A stretch of DNA of 64,000 nucleotides from Bacillus andreraoultii (GCF_001244735.1 NZ_LN868937.1:2714785-2778784), one strand, 5' to 3'; counted from the stretch's first letter, positions 9,006 to 18,040 are shown. The notes: generated by a model not told the origin, from the letters alone. Translations and numbers: made by a program.

Positions 9006-9911
9006 TTACTGACCGCCTTTCGAACTAATTTTTGCTAGGGCAAAATTTAAAATTAATATAAATGAAAATAAGACAATACCCGTAGCAAACAGCATTTCTT
9101 GATGAGTTCCAAATGCATATCCCATTTCTAAAGCAATATTTGTTGTTAATGGTCGGATACTATCTATCAAACTTGCCGGAACAATTAGACTATTTCCAGC
9201 TACTAAAATAACTGCCATTGTCTCGCCAATCGCTCTTCCCATACCTAATACAATCGCGGTCATAATGCCTGACTTTGCAGCAGGAACGATGACCTTAAAA
9301 ATGGTACCGATAGAAGATGCGCCTAGTGCGAGCGACCCTTCACGATACGTTTTTGGTACGGCTCGAATCGCGGTTTCAGCAACTGTTACAATCGTTGGTA
9401 ACATCATAATCGCCAATACAAGAATTACAGCGATTAAGCTTTGCCCTTTGACTAAGCCTAAATTTTGTTGTAGGAAGGGAACGATGATAGCAAGTCCAAA
9501 TACGCCATAAAGAACGGATGGAATCCCTGCTAACAGTTGAACTGCTGGCGAAATCACTCTTGCAACATGCTTAGGGGCAATTTCCGCTAAAAAAATCGCT
9601 GTAAACAAACCAATGGGAACGCCAATGATGAGTGCACCGATTGTCGCGTAAATGGATGCGACAATCATCGGAAAGATTCCATACTTGTTTTCACTCGGAA
9701 CCCAATCTTTTCCGAAAATAAAATCAAAAAAGCGAAATCCTTCTGCGATAAAAGGGTGGGCCCCTTTGTAAAAGACAAATCCGATAATTAAAACTAAACT
9801 AATGACAGATAGAAGTGCACAAAACAAAAAGACTCTTTCTGAAATTTTTTCAAGCATATACTTGCTTTTATTTGATTTTGCAATCATTTCTTTATTTGAT
9901 TGAGTTGTCAT
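9006..9911 (-). CDS. pstC: Phosphate ABC transporter permease PstC
   Basis: A six-helix permease of about 301 residues, with its EAA loop at PKTYREGSLALGASSIGTIFKVIVPAA. The open frame could start at TTG 9980, but GGAGGAA followed by six bases and ATG 9911 (MTTQSNKEM) is a far better initiation site. The upstream 69 bases would then be leader. It is preceded by a spacer carrying three copies of a 51-bp repeat, which separates it from pstS. Confidence 0.95.
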   Translation of the reverse strand: MTTQSNKEMIAKSNKSKYMLEKISERVFLFCALLSVISLVLIIGFVFYKGAHPFIAEGFRFFDFIFGKDWVPSENKYGIFPMIVASIYATIGALIIGVPIGLFTAIFLAEIAPKHVARVISPAVQLLAGIPSVLYGVFGLAIIVPFLQQNLGLVKGQSLIAVILVLAIMMLPTIVTVAETAIRAVPKTYREGSLALGASSIGTIFKVIVPAAKSGIMTAIVLGMGRAIGETMAVILVAGNSLIVPASLIDSIRPLTTNIALEMGYAFGTHQEMLFATGIVLFSFILILNFALAKISSKGGQ

Positions 9912-9978
9912 TATTCGTTCCTCCATGACTGTTTCGACAGCGCTAGTCCTTGATTTCCTTTTTATTGAAAACTGGGAC

Positions 9979-10131
9979 AATTCAGCCTATAGAATGGGAC
10001 TATATCCATTTTTTCTTAAAAATCAAGAGAATTCGGTTTATAGAACAGCTCTAAGATCCAGTTTTTACTAAAAATCAATCATTCCGTCTTATTGAACCGC
10101 TCTATAATCCACTTTTTTCCTTAAACGCTAG
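9979..10131. repeat. Three tandem units of about 51 bp between pstS and pstC
   Basis: Units begin with ATTC at 9980, 10031 and 10081. Each holds a (T/A)TAGAAC-like block, a CTCTA-like block, ATCCA and a T-run ending in CTTAAAA. The units are 60-75 per cent alike by eye. They belong with the GAACC..TCTATGAACC units at 18041 and 50322. In the pst mRNA they lie between the binding-protein and permease genes, where many pst operons carry a processing or attenuation site. Confidence 0.7.
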
Positions 10132-10147
10132 GAAAAACAGATTGAAA

Positions 10148-10987
10148 TTATTTAATAGGAATGGCTCCTGTTTCTCGAACAATTCCCTGTCCTTCTTCAC
10201 TCAAAATATAGTCAATAAATTGTTGGCCTTCAGGAGTTAGATTTTCTTCCGTATGAACAAATAAAAATGGACGTGACAATTTATACTTTTTCTGTAAAAC
10301 ATTTTCTGCAGTCGCTTGTACACCATTAATCTTTACTGTATTTACGGAATCGCCGATATATTCAAAGGACACAAATCCAATTGCATGCTTATTTGACGCA
10401 ACGGTTGTCTTAATATTTCCATTTCCACTTGCAATGATGGCATTTCTAATTAACTCACCGGATGAATATCCAACAATTTCTTGAAAGGCGTCCCGTGAAC
10501 CCGAACCGTCTTCCCGAGATACAACAACAATCTCTAGGTTATCGCCACCGACTTCTTTCCAATTCGTTATCTTACCAGTGAAAATATCTTTTACTTGTTC
10601 TAGTGTTAGATTTTTTACGTTATTGCTCGGATGAGTGACAATAACAATCCCATCATAGGCAATGACTGTTTCTTTTAGATCATTTGCTTTCTCCTCTTCT
10701 TTTAAATCTCTGGAAGACATCCCAAGTTCAGAAACACCATTTAATGCATTGGTGATTCCAGCGGATGAACCAATTTGATTTATTTCAATCTTCACGTTTT
10801 CTTTTTCTTCATATTTACTTGCTAATTTTTCGGCTAGTGGACCAACCGAAGTCGATCCAGAAATCGCAAGTGTGGAGGATTTATTGGCATCTGATTTTGT
10901 ACGATTTTCATTCGCCCCTGCACATGCGACAACAAATATTGGTAATAATAGCATGACTAATATAAGACGTTTTCTGTTAATGAACAT
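10148..10987 (-). CDS. pstS: Phosphate-binding lipoprotein PstS
   Basis: A 279-residue extracellular phosphate receptor for PstCAB. It has a lipoprotein signal peptide (positive start, hydrophobic core LILVMLLLPIFVVA, lipobox VVAC). Phosphate-contact motifs include the SGSTSVGP loop near residue 43, the SSRDL segment, and DGSGSRDAFQEI. GGGGG precedes ATG 10987 by seven bases. It is the first gene of pstSCAB-phoU. A four-hexamer PhoP box begins 62 bases upstream, so expression should rise on phosphate limitation. Confidence 0.97.
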   Translation of the reverse strand: MFINRKRLILVMLLLPIFVVACAGANENRTKSDANKSSTLAISGSTSVGPLAEKLASKYEEKENVKIEINQIGSSAGITNALNGVSELGMSSRDLKEEEKANDLKETVIAYDGIVIVTHPSNNVKNLTLEQVKDIFTGKITNWKEVGGDNLEIVVVSREDGSGSRDAFQEIVGYSSGELIRNAIIASGNGNIKTTVASNKHAIGFVSFEYIGDSVNTVKINGVQATAENVLQKKYKLSRPFLFVHTEENLTPEGQQFIDYILSEEGQGIVRETGAIPIK

Positions 10988-11048
10988 TTGGAAACCCCCA
11001 TGATGCTGCTTACATCTCAGTTTTCTTACTTTCAGATTAAAGAAGAAA

Positions 11049-11087
11049 CGTAAAGCTAGATTTAAGCATTTGTAAATTTAACGTAAA
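11049..11087 (-). promoter_or_regulatory. PhoP box controlling the pst operon
   Basis: On the minus strand four hexamers TTTACG, TTTACA, TTAAAT and TTTACG lie exactly 11 bp apart (plus-strand starts 11082, 11071, 11060, 11049). This is the B. subtilis PhoP-box layout: TT(A/T/C)A(C/T)A-like repeats with 5-bp gaps. A TAATCT hexamer at 11034-11039 is a -10 candidate. Confidence 0.85.
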
Positions 11088-11537
11088 TTTTTTTGGAATG
11101 ATTTTCGTTTGTTCTAGGAAATGTTCACACGATGGATGAATATTAAATTCCCTCTTATATATTAGCGTTTATGAAAAGCAGCTTTCTTAGTCGGACTTTA
11201 AGCAAATTTTTTGGAATGATAAATTAGGATTCATTTATTGTACGCGTAATGATTCTTTTATCATAATAATTCCCAATGTATAATTAGGTTAAAAGTATTA
11301 TACATTTCGTTGATAGAAAAATATAAACGTCCATTCACACAATATTCTAAACTTACAAATGTTAGGTGGAAAAACGACTTTTTTAGATATGGAAAAATTC
11401 ATAATCATCGGTCATATATTACAGCTGTATGATTGGTTTTCAATAACATAGGAAGGAATTTTTAATTTGATGTCGAAACTACTCTATAGTCCCCCAAATA
11501 CACCCCTGTTTTATTGGTTTTTTTAAGGAGTGACAAT
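11088..11537. other. Intergenic, no gene seen
   Basis: About 450 bp of AT-rich sequence between the divergent PhoP box and the Rpn pseudogene. It has no convincing reading frame, repeat or hairpin. AAGGAG at 11525-11530 is the ribosome-binding site of the pseudogene. Confidence 0.5.
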
Positions 11538-12445
11538 ATGCTTGATGTGACCTATATTTATGAGGACGTAGGTACTTCGAAGTATACCCACCACGATCAA
11601 CTTTTCAAAGAATAATTCATACATTTTTTGCTGAGTTTTTAGAGCTATTTTTTCCTACCATCCATCAACAGATCGATTTCTCGTCAATCAAACCATTATC
11701 CGAAGAAGTTTTTACTGACCTTCATGAAGGTGAGAGTCGACGTGCGGATATTGTTGTAGAAGCTAGTTTGAAAGGGGAAGATACGATTCTAATTATTTAT
11801 ATCGAGCCCCAGTGTTATTACTAAAGTCATTTTTACGAGCGAATGTATCTATATTTCAGTTTGTTGTATAATAAATATAGAAAGCCAATTTTACCAATTG
11901 CTGTATTTACGTATAATCAACATTCTAATCATGAGAAGAACAACTTTTCAATTCGTTTTCCGTTCTTTCATGTGCTGAGTTTTCAATTTTTAACGTTAAC
12001 TTTAAAAAAATTAAAATGGCGTGAATTTATACGTTCTGATAATCCGATTGCTGCTGCTCTTCTTTGTAAAATGTGATTTACGAAGGAAGAACGAATTGAA
12101 GTGAAAAAGGAATTTTTACGGATGCTTGTACAGATGCAGCTTGATCCTGCCCGACAGCGCCTGATTTATGGCTTTTTTGAAAGATATTTGAAACTTACTG
12201 TTGAGGAGGAGAAAACACTGATGCAAGAAGTAAGAGATCTCGACCCAAATCTTGTGGAAAAAATTATGGAAATCCCTATTTCCCATGAGGAAAAAGGGAA
12301 GGAAATTGGGAAGGAAATTGCTACAAAAAATATTGCTAGAAATATGATTATTGAAGGTGCTTCTGTTGAATTTATTAAAAAAGTAACAAATTTAAGTGTT
12401 GATAAGATTTTATCATTGAAAAAGTCGATAAATAAAAGTAAGTGA
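11538..12445 (+). pseudogene. Decayed Rpn family nuclease/transposase-like gene
   Basis: Read across frames, this aligns along its full length with the intact gene at 28337-29245 (THHDQLFKE, ADIVVEA, ERMYLYFSLLYNKYRKPILPIAVFTY, VKKEFLRMLVQMQL). At least three lesions are visible: loss of one T in KE(L)IHTFF near 11612, a stop in place of Gln after EPQCYY near 11823, and a stop in place of Gly after AALLCKM near 12076. The start ATG 11538 and its AAGGAG are intact. Rpn proteins carry a PD-(D/E)XK nuclease fold and promote recombination in E. coli. Only a C-terminal frame of 114 residues (12101-12445) remains open. Confidence 0.88.
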
Positions 12446-12470
12446 ACTCACGATTGGGTTCACTTTTTTT
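12441..12470 (+). terminator. Rho-independent terminator
   Basis: AGTGAACTC pairs with GGGTTCACT across a 6-nt loop and is followed by a run of Ts. It overlaps the end of the Rpn pseudogene. Confidence 0.85.
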
Positions 12471-12621
12471 GTGCAGATTAGGTGATTTTCAAGTTGCCGT
12501 TTCTCTCAATGAACTTCTTTTTCTTCAACGTCTTTTGTCCACTCACCAATCGCCTCTTTCGTTCATATGATGTGACAGGAGCCTATTTCAGCAATTCCAT
12601 TTTTAGGAGAGGAGATTTTTA

Positions 12622-14019
12622 ATGGTCGTTGAACTTACTCTCATACACTTAATATATTTACTGTTTATCTTGCTGATTATCGGTTTCATGGTTAGTCGTT
12701 TAGATACAACGATTCTCTGCATTGTAGGGATATTTATTATTGCGATTGTGTCAAGCGGTTCTTTGACTGAATCCATTATCAGTATATTTTCTAGTTTTCA
12801 ATATGCGATTTCAGAATTACTGCCTACAATTCTTATTATTTCCCTCATTGTTGCTATGAGTAAAACATTAACCCAAACCGGAATTAATGACGTCATGATC
12901 GCCCCATTCGCGAAATTCATTCGGACTCCAAGTCTTGCCTATTGGACGATTGGTCTTCTCATGTTAGTGATATCCTTATTTTTCTGGCCTTCCCCAGCTG
13001 TTGCCTTATTAGGTGCAGTCTTGCTTCCCGTTGCTATTCGTGCGGGTTTACCAGGAATGGGCGTTGCAGTGGCAATGAACTTATTTGGTCATGGAATTGC
13101 CCTTTCCGGTGATTTTATTATTCAAGCGGCTCCAAAATTAACCGCCGATGCAGCTGGACTCCCAGTTGGTGACGTGATTTCTGCGAGTATCCCTCTCGTC
13201 CTTGTAATGGGAGGAGTGACGACCGTGACGGCTTTTCTTTTTCTTATGAAAGATCTTAAAAAAGGAAAATTAAAGGACGTGAAAGCATTTGACGGAGCGG
13301 CTGAAAAAATTGAAAAAGTAGATGCATTAAGTGATAAGCAAAAAATACTGTTTGCTTTTTTCATTCCAATATTATTTATGCTTGATGTTGTTGCGATGTT
13401 TGTCTTTAACTTGCAGGGAAGTGATGCAACCGCACTAGTCGGTGGAACGGCAATTTTAATTTTCCTTGTGATTAATATGACGGGATTTAAAGTTGGGGGA
13501 TTGAAAAAAACAACGAAACGGATTATTGACGGATTTCAATTTGGTTTTAAAGTATTTGGACCAGTTATTCCAATAGCCGCATTTTTTTACTTAGGTGATG
13601 CGGGCTTTCAGACCATCATCGGTGACTACTTACCAAAGACATCGAACGGGATTGTTAATGATCTTGGCGTTAGTCTTGCCCATGTCGTTCCATTAACAGC
13701 CGAAATCGGTGCCGTAACGTTAACGATTGTTGGTGCGATAACTGGGCTTGACGGATCTGGGTTTTCTGGAATTTCACTTACTGGTTCAGTTGCAAACTTA
13801 TTTTCCCACGCGATTGGTGACGGTGCTAGTACCGCAACATTGACTGCACTTGGGCAAATTTCTGGAATTTGGGTTGGCGGTGGGACACTTGTTCCATGGG
13901 CTTTGATTCCTGCTGCCGCGATTTGTAATGTTGATCCATTCGAATTGGCACGGAGAAATTTGTTTCCGGTCTGTATTGGATTAGTCATGACGACAATTGT
14001 GGCAATGTTTTTGATATAA
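12622..14019 (+). CDS. Polytopic membrane transporter, substrate unknown
   Basis: A 465-residue protein with about 11-12 membrane helices and few charged residues. It starts at ATG 12622 behind GGAGAGGAG. Two halves each contain a re-entrant-like Gly/Pro-rich stretch (FFWPSPAVALLGAVLLPVA in the first; the HVVPLTAEIGAV and ITGLDGSGFSGISLTG region in the second). Such twin motifs are typical of ion-transporter-superfamily carriers for organic acids or gluconate (DcuC, Gnt, CitM-like). I cannot assign a substrate. It stands alone between two terminators, so it is monocistronic. Confidence 0.85.
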   Translation: MVVELTLIHLIYLLFILLIIGFMVSRLDTTILCIVGIFIIAIVSSGSLTESIISIFSSFQYAISELLPTILIISLIVAMSKTLTQTGINDVMIAPFAKFIRTPSLAYWTIGLLMLVISLFFWPSPAVALLGAVLLPVAIRAGLPGMGVAVAMNLFGHGIALSGDFIIQAAPKLTADAAGLPVGDVISASIPLVLVMGGVTTVTAFLFLMKDLKKGKLKDVKAFDGAAEKIEKVDALSDKQKILFAFFIPILFMLDVVAMFVFNLQGSDATALVGGTAILIFLVINMTGFKVGGLKKTTKRIIDGFQFGFKVFGPVIPIAAFFYLGDAGFQTIIGDYLPKTSNGIVNDLGVSLAHVVPLTAEIGAVTLTIVGAITGLDGSGFSGISLTGSVANLFSHAIGDGASTATLTALGQISGIWVGGGTLVPWALIPAAAICNVDPFELARRNLFPVCIGLVMTTIVAMFLI

Positions 14020-14035
14020 AAGATCCATCTATCCG

Positions 14036-14071
14036 AATCCCCTTAGTAATGAAAAAGTTACTAAGGGGATT
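14036..14071 (+). terminator. Strong hairpin after the transporter gene
   Basis: A perfect 14-bp inverted repeat, AATCCCCTTAGTAA/TTACTAAGGGGATT, with an 8-nt loop lies 17 bases past the stop codon. It has no T-run on the plus side. Confidence 0.7.
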
Positions 14072-14080
14072 ATGTCATGG

Positions 14081-14135
14081 AAAAATGCCTCCCCTGACTG
14101 TTATGTGTTCATTCAGTAGGGACAGGCATCTTTTG
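14081..14135 (-). terminator. Terminator of queT
   Basis: ATGCCTCCCCTGACTG pairs imperfectly with CAGTAGGGACAGGCAT. On the minus strand it ends in ATTTTTCC. It belongs to the GGGACAGGCA-type hairpins also seen at 29331. Confidence 0.7.
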
Positions 14136-14137
14136 TT

Positions 14138-14650
14138 CTATTTCCGTAGATCGATTTTCTTATTTACTGAATAAATTAGAATACCACCGATGGACATCGA
14201 GAGTAATTCACCAAGAGCAACCGTTAAGTAGGTCATCCAAAATGGCGCATGAAAAACGAAATGTAACTGACCCGCAACCGTAAACATCGATAAAGCGAAA
14301 ATAAGAGCTGTAACGGCGAGTTTTACTTTAAGGTCTTTCATATTTTTCGTTACCATTCTTGAGAAAATTAATACAAGTAAGGTAGCCGTTCCACCAATTG
14401 GAACATCGAGAAACCACATGGGTGACATGATGAAATTAACAATGACGACACCTAAAGTAATTGCGGATATATAGCGCTTATGGAAGAGTGCTAGATAGTT
14501 AAACATTTCAGATAGTCGAAACTGGATGGCTCCAAAACTAACAGCGGATAAAATGAGGGTCACCGCAACATAAAGTCCAGCGACAATACCTGATTTTGTT
14601 AGGTTATCGAGGGAAGTACGTGATTTTTCTTCATAAACATGTGTATTCAT
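14138..14650 (-). CDS. queT: QueT family queuosine-precursor transporter
   Basis: A 170-residue membrane protein with about five helices. It has the family signature GLYVAVTLILSAVSFGAIQFRLSEM near the N terminus. QueT proteins are substrate-binding S components of ECF transporters for queuosine precursors. The frame is open from 14680, but AAAGGAG before ATG 14650 (MNTHVYEEK) is the better start. The earlier ATG falls inside a hairpin of the leader. It is monocistronic with its own terminator, and ECF energising genes are not in the window. Confidence 0.9.
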   Translation of the reverse strand: MNTHVYEEKSRTSLDNLTKSGIVAGLYVAVTLILSAVSFGAIQFRLSEMFNYLALFHKRYISAITLGVVIVNFIMSPMWFLDVPIGGTATLLVLIFSRMVTKNMKDLKVKLAVTALIFALSMFTVAGQLHFVFHAPFWMTYLTVALGELLSMSIGGILIYSVNKKIDLRK

Positions 14651-14775
14651 TTTCCATTTCTCCTTTGTAAAATAGCCCATCGACTATTTTAGTAATAACT
14701 ATGGCCAAAGGATGAGAGCATTTGCGCCCTACGAAGTGCCATAGTGCAAGCTTTATAAGCCTACGAAACTACTAT
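14651..14775 (-). promoter_or_regulatory. Promoter and structured 5' leader of queT
   Basis: Reading on the minus strand, TGTTATAGT is an extended -10. The predicted transcript then forms GCTT-ATA-AAGC, a long-range CTATGGC/GCCATAG pairing enclosing about 26 nt, and a final AAAATAG/CTATTTT hairpin just before the AAAGGAG site. It does not match the preQ1-I or preQ1-II consensus as I know them. A translation-level switch is possible. Confidence 0.4.
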
Positions 14776-14927
14776 AACAGAAAAAACAACGAATGAATAC
14801 ATAAATTATCTCACTTCAATCATTGTCTTGCACAATAGGAGTCATATTACTCTATTACGTGAATATTATGTTAAATTTGTCAAAACGACGAATAGTCTTC
14901 TTGTAACTACTGCTGATTGCGGGTACT

Positions 14928-15683
14928 TTATTTCATCGTCCACCCACCGTCAATCGGAATAACGGAACCATGAATATAATCAGCTGCATCACTAGCAAGA
15001 AATAACGTAAGATTGGCTACTTCATCCGGTTGTGCCCATCTTCCTACTGGGGTTTCTTCAGCTACCCATTTTGCCATGACTCCCTCGCCTTCAAAATCTT
15101 TCTTATTCATTGGTGTTTGAATGGCACCGGGTGCGATTGCATTGGCACGAACCCCGTCTCGACAATAATCATAATCTAACTGCTTCGTATAACCGATGAT
15201 GGCATGTTTTGAAGCGGTATATGCAGCACCACCACCACCTGCGACAAGTCCTGCTATCGATGCCATATTGACAATGACACCTTTTTTTCGCTTTAACATA
15301 TGGGGTAAAACGGCATTCGTTACATAGTACATTCCTTTCAGATTCGTATCCATAATAAGATCCCACAACGGTTCATCTGTTTCTAACGTTTTTTTGTAGT
15401 CATCGAGAATTCCAGCTGTATTTAAAAGAACATCAATTTGACCGTAGAGATTAAGTGATCTTTGGACGACTATATCAACGTCTGCTTTGTTTGTGACACT
15501 GCAGACGGTATAGTGAAAATTAGTTGGGTTTTCATATTTTAATTCTTGTAATGGCTTTTCTTGAACATCGATTGCATAAACGTTCGCACCTTGCTTTAAA
15601 AATGCATTTGCCTGTGCATAGCCAATTCCAGAAGCCGCCCCGGTTACGAAGACAACTTTTTCTTTAAAATTTAATTGTTCCAC
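14928..15683 (-). CDS. SDR-family oxidoreductase (FabG-like)
   Basis: A classical short-chain dehydrogenase/reductase with Rossmann TGAASGIG, NTAG, a catalytic Ser in NMASIAG and YTASK. The C terminus DGGWTMK is typical of 3-oxoacyl-ACP reductase-like members. The frame is open to 15725, but GGAGTG precedes GTG 15683 (MEQLNFKEKVVFVTGA) at a good distance, whereas the upstream ATG has no ribosome-binding site. The natural substrate is unknown. It is a single gene, with a TATAAT-like hexamer directly upstream of the proposed start region. Confidence 0.9.
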   Translation of the reverse strand: MEQLNFKEKVVFVTGAASGIGYAQANAFLKQGANVYAIDVQEKPLQELKYENPTNFHYTVCSVTNKADVDIVVQRSLNLYGQIDVLLNTAGILDDYKKTLETDEPLWDLIMDTNLKGMYYVTNAVLPHMLKRKKGVIVNMASIAGLVAGGGGAAYTASKHAIIGYTKQLDYDYCRDGVRANAIAPGAIQTPMNKKDFEGEGVMAKWVAEETPVGRWAQPDEVANLTLFLASDAADYIHGSVIPIDGGWTMK

Positions 15684-15922
15684 TTGTTTCACTCCATTAT
15701 AAAAGCCCATATTGACATGGGCCATTCGTATTATTTATGTTCATTTTCAAGAACGAAGCTTATTTTATTCCGGCTCTTCAATTGTTTCAAACTTTTTCAA
15801 TGATTCATTATTGGGATTTAAAATCTGATAAGTTATCAAACTAGTTTTATTATCAATGTTTTCCTACGGATTCCTCCTTCTACCATTTTCCAATCCTGAG
15901 AATGGTTTGCCGAACGATTTTC

Positions 15923-16150
15923 TTATTCTACTATTTCCCAATCATTAGCTAATATATCACAAACAGTTGGGGTAAACATCGTATATCCCTCTCCTTCAAC
16001 ATTTATAACAAGATAAGGGTTTAATCTTTCCCCATCAATTTCACTTTCTCCAACTAATTTCACATATAATTCTGCACCAGACCAGCCTACACGAATCACT
16101 TTCGCTCCAGACTTCAAACGTGGTAAAATCTCTTCAAATGTCACTGTCAA
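15923..16150 (-). CDS. DUF2829 / Tad2-like small protein
   Basis: A 75-residue protein starting at GTG 16150 behind AAAGGATG. It fits DUF2829: FEEILPRLKSGAKVIRVGWSG at the start and PTVCDILANDWEIV at the end. Phage members of this family, such as Tad2, bind cyclic ADP-ribose-type signals and block Thoeris defence. Chromosomal copies often sit in prophage remnants and their role is not settled. No Thoeris genes (ThsA, ThsB) are visible here. The neighbours are an SDR gene and repeat DNA. Confidence 0.85.
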   Translation of the reverse strand: MTVTFEEILPRLKSGAKVIRVGWSGAELYVKLVGESEIDGERLNPYLVINVEGEGYTMFTPTVCDILANDWEIVE

Positions 16151-16396
16151 TCATCCTTTTTTATTTTGTAATATATGGAAAGTATAAGAAATTAATTGGA
16201 AAAATGCAATGGTCAAGAAAGTTGCTAATTAGATACTTTATATAGGCAAGAGTCAAAAGCCAATTTTTTTAACAGAAACCATTACATTCACCCCTCTAGC
16301 ATTGCTTCTGATAGACCGCTGTCTTTAAAAATTTTAAAAGTTTGAATCCTCCCTTCGCCATTCATATGAATTTGACCTGTCACTTTTTCACGCGAG

Positions 16397-16522
16397 TTTC
16401 CGAAGTTTTGGTTTTTATTTCCGAAGATGACTGCGTTATTTCCGAAGTTTTCAACATCAGCTAGAACGGTTTTTTCCGAAGTTCGCGAGTTATTTCCGAA
16501 GATTATATCTATATTTCCGAAG
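16397..16522. repeat. Short-period array, TTTCCGAAG type, six units
   Basis: TTTCCGAAG occurs at 16397, 16418, 16439, 16473, 16493 and 16514, giving spacings of 21, 21, 34, 20 and 21 bp. The spacers share little sequence. Because 21 is a multiple of three, the minus strand reads as an FGN-repeat frame (16288-16539). That frame has a TTG start without a good ribosome-binding site, so I do not call it a gene. Confidence 0.85.
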
Positions 16523-17012
16523 TTCACTTGTTTTTTCAAATCGTTTTGAAATTAACATCTTCCTTCCCTTCTTCAATAATCAATCCAATCACAGTACGCT
16601 CACTAGCTTAATTCGTATGGACGAGATGCAACTCCATCGCCTTATTTTTACCATTTTCTATTGAACAGTTCCAACGAATTCATGCTTCTTATATCCTTGA
16701 GACGACTTTTTACGTTTCAATCTGAGTTCGCACCCGTTTTATCCATTAGATTGCCTCTATTGAACAATCAATCCGATTTTTACGCTTATTTTCTTATTAA
16801 AATCTTCAATTACATATTCTAATTAGAATGTGACATCCTAACAGAATAAATATCTTTATAAAAAAATTATGGTTAGTACTAAAAAAGGTGGACATATTTT
16901 TCGTTAACAAAATGAAAGGAACATGATAGGTATTTGAATCCTTTCTTTGGGTATTCGTTCATACTTAAAATTTCGTTTTTACTTCAATATAATTAAAGGT
17001 GGGAGTTGTGAA
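16523..17012. other. Intergenic region with two CTATTGAAC motifs
   Basis: No gene is seen. CTATTGAACAGTTCC (near 16658) and CTATTGAACAATCAATCC (near 16759) resemble the GAAC-core units found at 9979 and 18041. GGTGGGAG just before 17013 is the ribosome-binding site of the next gene. Confidence 0.4.
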
Positions 17013-17435
17013 ATGGAAAATTCGTTAGAACGGTTGTACGCATTGATGAGTGATACATTTCAAATTTTTGACCATATGATTGTTGATGAAAGACATGAGG
17101 ATTTGCGGAATTTAGTAAAAAATGAGTTAGAAGAACAGCGGCAACTTGTCTCTGAAATGAAAAATGCAGCACAAGAGGAACAACATATCGCGGCTGTTTT
17201 TATCACTAATCGTTTAAACGAATTGAATGACAACGTGCAAAAATTAGAAATGAATTTATTAGATGACTATCGAACAACAACAGAAAATCGTATCGAACAG
17301 TTTCAACAACGATCACTTGAAAATCAAATGGAGAAAACAGAAGCCTACCATAATAAAATCGACTACTTAAGTGCGGTGAAAATTCGGGAAAATATAAATC
17401 GAATGACGGAAATTTTATTACAAATGGAATCGTAA
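17013..17435 (+). CDS. Coiled-coil protein of unknown function
   Basis: A 140-residue soluble, acidic, Gln/Glu-rich protein predicted to be almost entirely helical. Heptad-like stretches run from about residue 25 to the end (NELNDNVQKLEMNLLDDYRTTTENRIEQFQQ). The frame is open from 16947, but GGTGGGAG sets ATG 17013 as the start. It lies 48 bases upstream of the ferredoxin gene and may be co-transcribed with it. I do not recognise the family. Confidence 0.8.
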   Translation: MENSLERLYALMSDTFQIFDHMIVDERHEDLRNLVKNELEEQRQLVSEMKNAAQEEQHIAAVFITNRLNELNDNVQKLEMNLLDDYRTTTENRIEQFQQRSLENQMEKTEAYHNKIDYLSAVKIRENINRMTEILLQMES

Positions 17436-17482
17436 TATGAAATCTAAAATGAGTTTTTTCACGTGAAAGGAGTGGATTTTTC

Positions 17483-17722
17483 ATGTCTTATGTAATAACC
17501 TCACCATGCATCGGTGAAAAAGCGGGCGATTGTGTTGATGTTTGCCCTGTTGATTGTATTGCCGAGGGAGCGGGCCAATTTTTTATTGACCCTGATATTT
17601 GTATTGATTGTGGTGCATGTGAAGCGGCTTGCCCTGTTCAAGCTATTTTTTACGAAGATGAAGTTCCAAAAGGGGAAGAAAAATATATTCAGAAAGCGAT
17701 TGAGTTTTATCGGAATCATTAA
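17483..17722 (+). CDS. Small 7Fe-type ferredoxin
   Basis: A 79-residue cytoplasmic electron carrier. Cys9-x7-Cys17-x3-Cys21-Pro with Cys25, and Cys40-x2-Cys43-x2-Cys46-x3-Cys50-Pro, match the [3Fe-4S]/[4Fe-4S] arrangement of FdxA-like ferredoxins. The sequence DVCPVDCIAEG is typical. AAAGGAG precedes ATG 17483. The partner enzyme is not evident from the neighbours. A terminator with a long loop follows. Confidence 0.95.
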   Translation: MSYVITSPCIGEKAGDCVDVCPVDCIAEGAGQFFIDPDICIDCGACEAACPVQAIFYEDEVPKGEEKYIQKAIEFYRNH

Positions 17723-17749
17723 TCTTAAAAATAATAGAGCGAGATATGG

Positions 17750-17840
17750 AAAAAAGCATCCAGTTCTTATGAATGAACGACTCCATTTGTTGGACTCAAT
17801 TTACCACTTAGTCGCGTCGTTTTAAAGCGGATGCTTTTTT
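17750..17840 (+). terminator. Long-loop inverted repeat after ferredoxin gene
   Basis: AAAAAAGCATCC (17750-17761) is repeated inverted as GGATGCTTTTTT (17829-17840). The stem is 12 bp with a loop of about 67 nt, and the T-run makes it a likely bidirectional terminator. Confidence 0.75.
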
Positions 17841-18040
17841 AAATATAGAAAACCCTGGTAACTAAGCTTTTGCAAGATGAAAGCCGAAGTATACCGGAGA
17901 AAACTCTTTTGGTATGTAAGTCGTGCTACCGACACTTTTCTTTGGATAGGAGAAAATGAACGATTTTTTACTTTCAATACGAGAAATTTGCTTAAATGGA
18001 CGTCTCGTATGATATGGTCGCACATTTTTCGTGAAACGTG

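Noticed and set aside
12101-12445. Separate 114-residue gene
   Set aside because: It is the C-terminal part of the decayed Rpn gene, continuous in homology with sequence upstream of the stop codon.
15923-16150. Evidence of a Thoeris system
   Set aside because: Only a Tad2-like protein is present; no ThsA or ThsB homologue (SIR2/SLOG or TIR) was found.
16288-16539. 83-codon minus-strand frame with FGN repeats
   Set aside because: It is produced by the 21-bp spacing of TTTCCGAAG repeats, has a TTG start without a good ribosome-binding site, and related arrays elsewhere are not coding.
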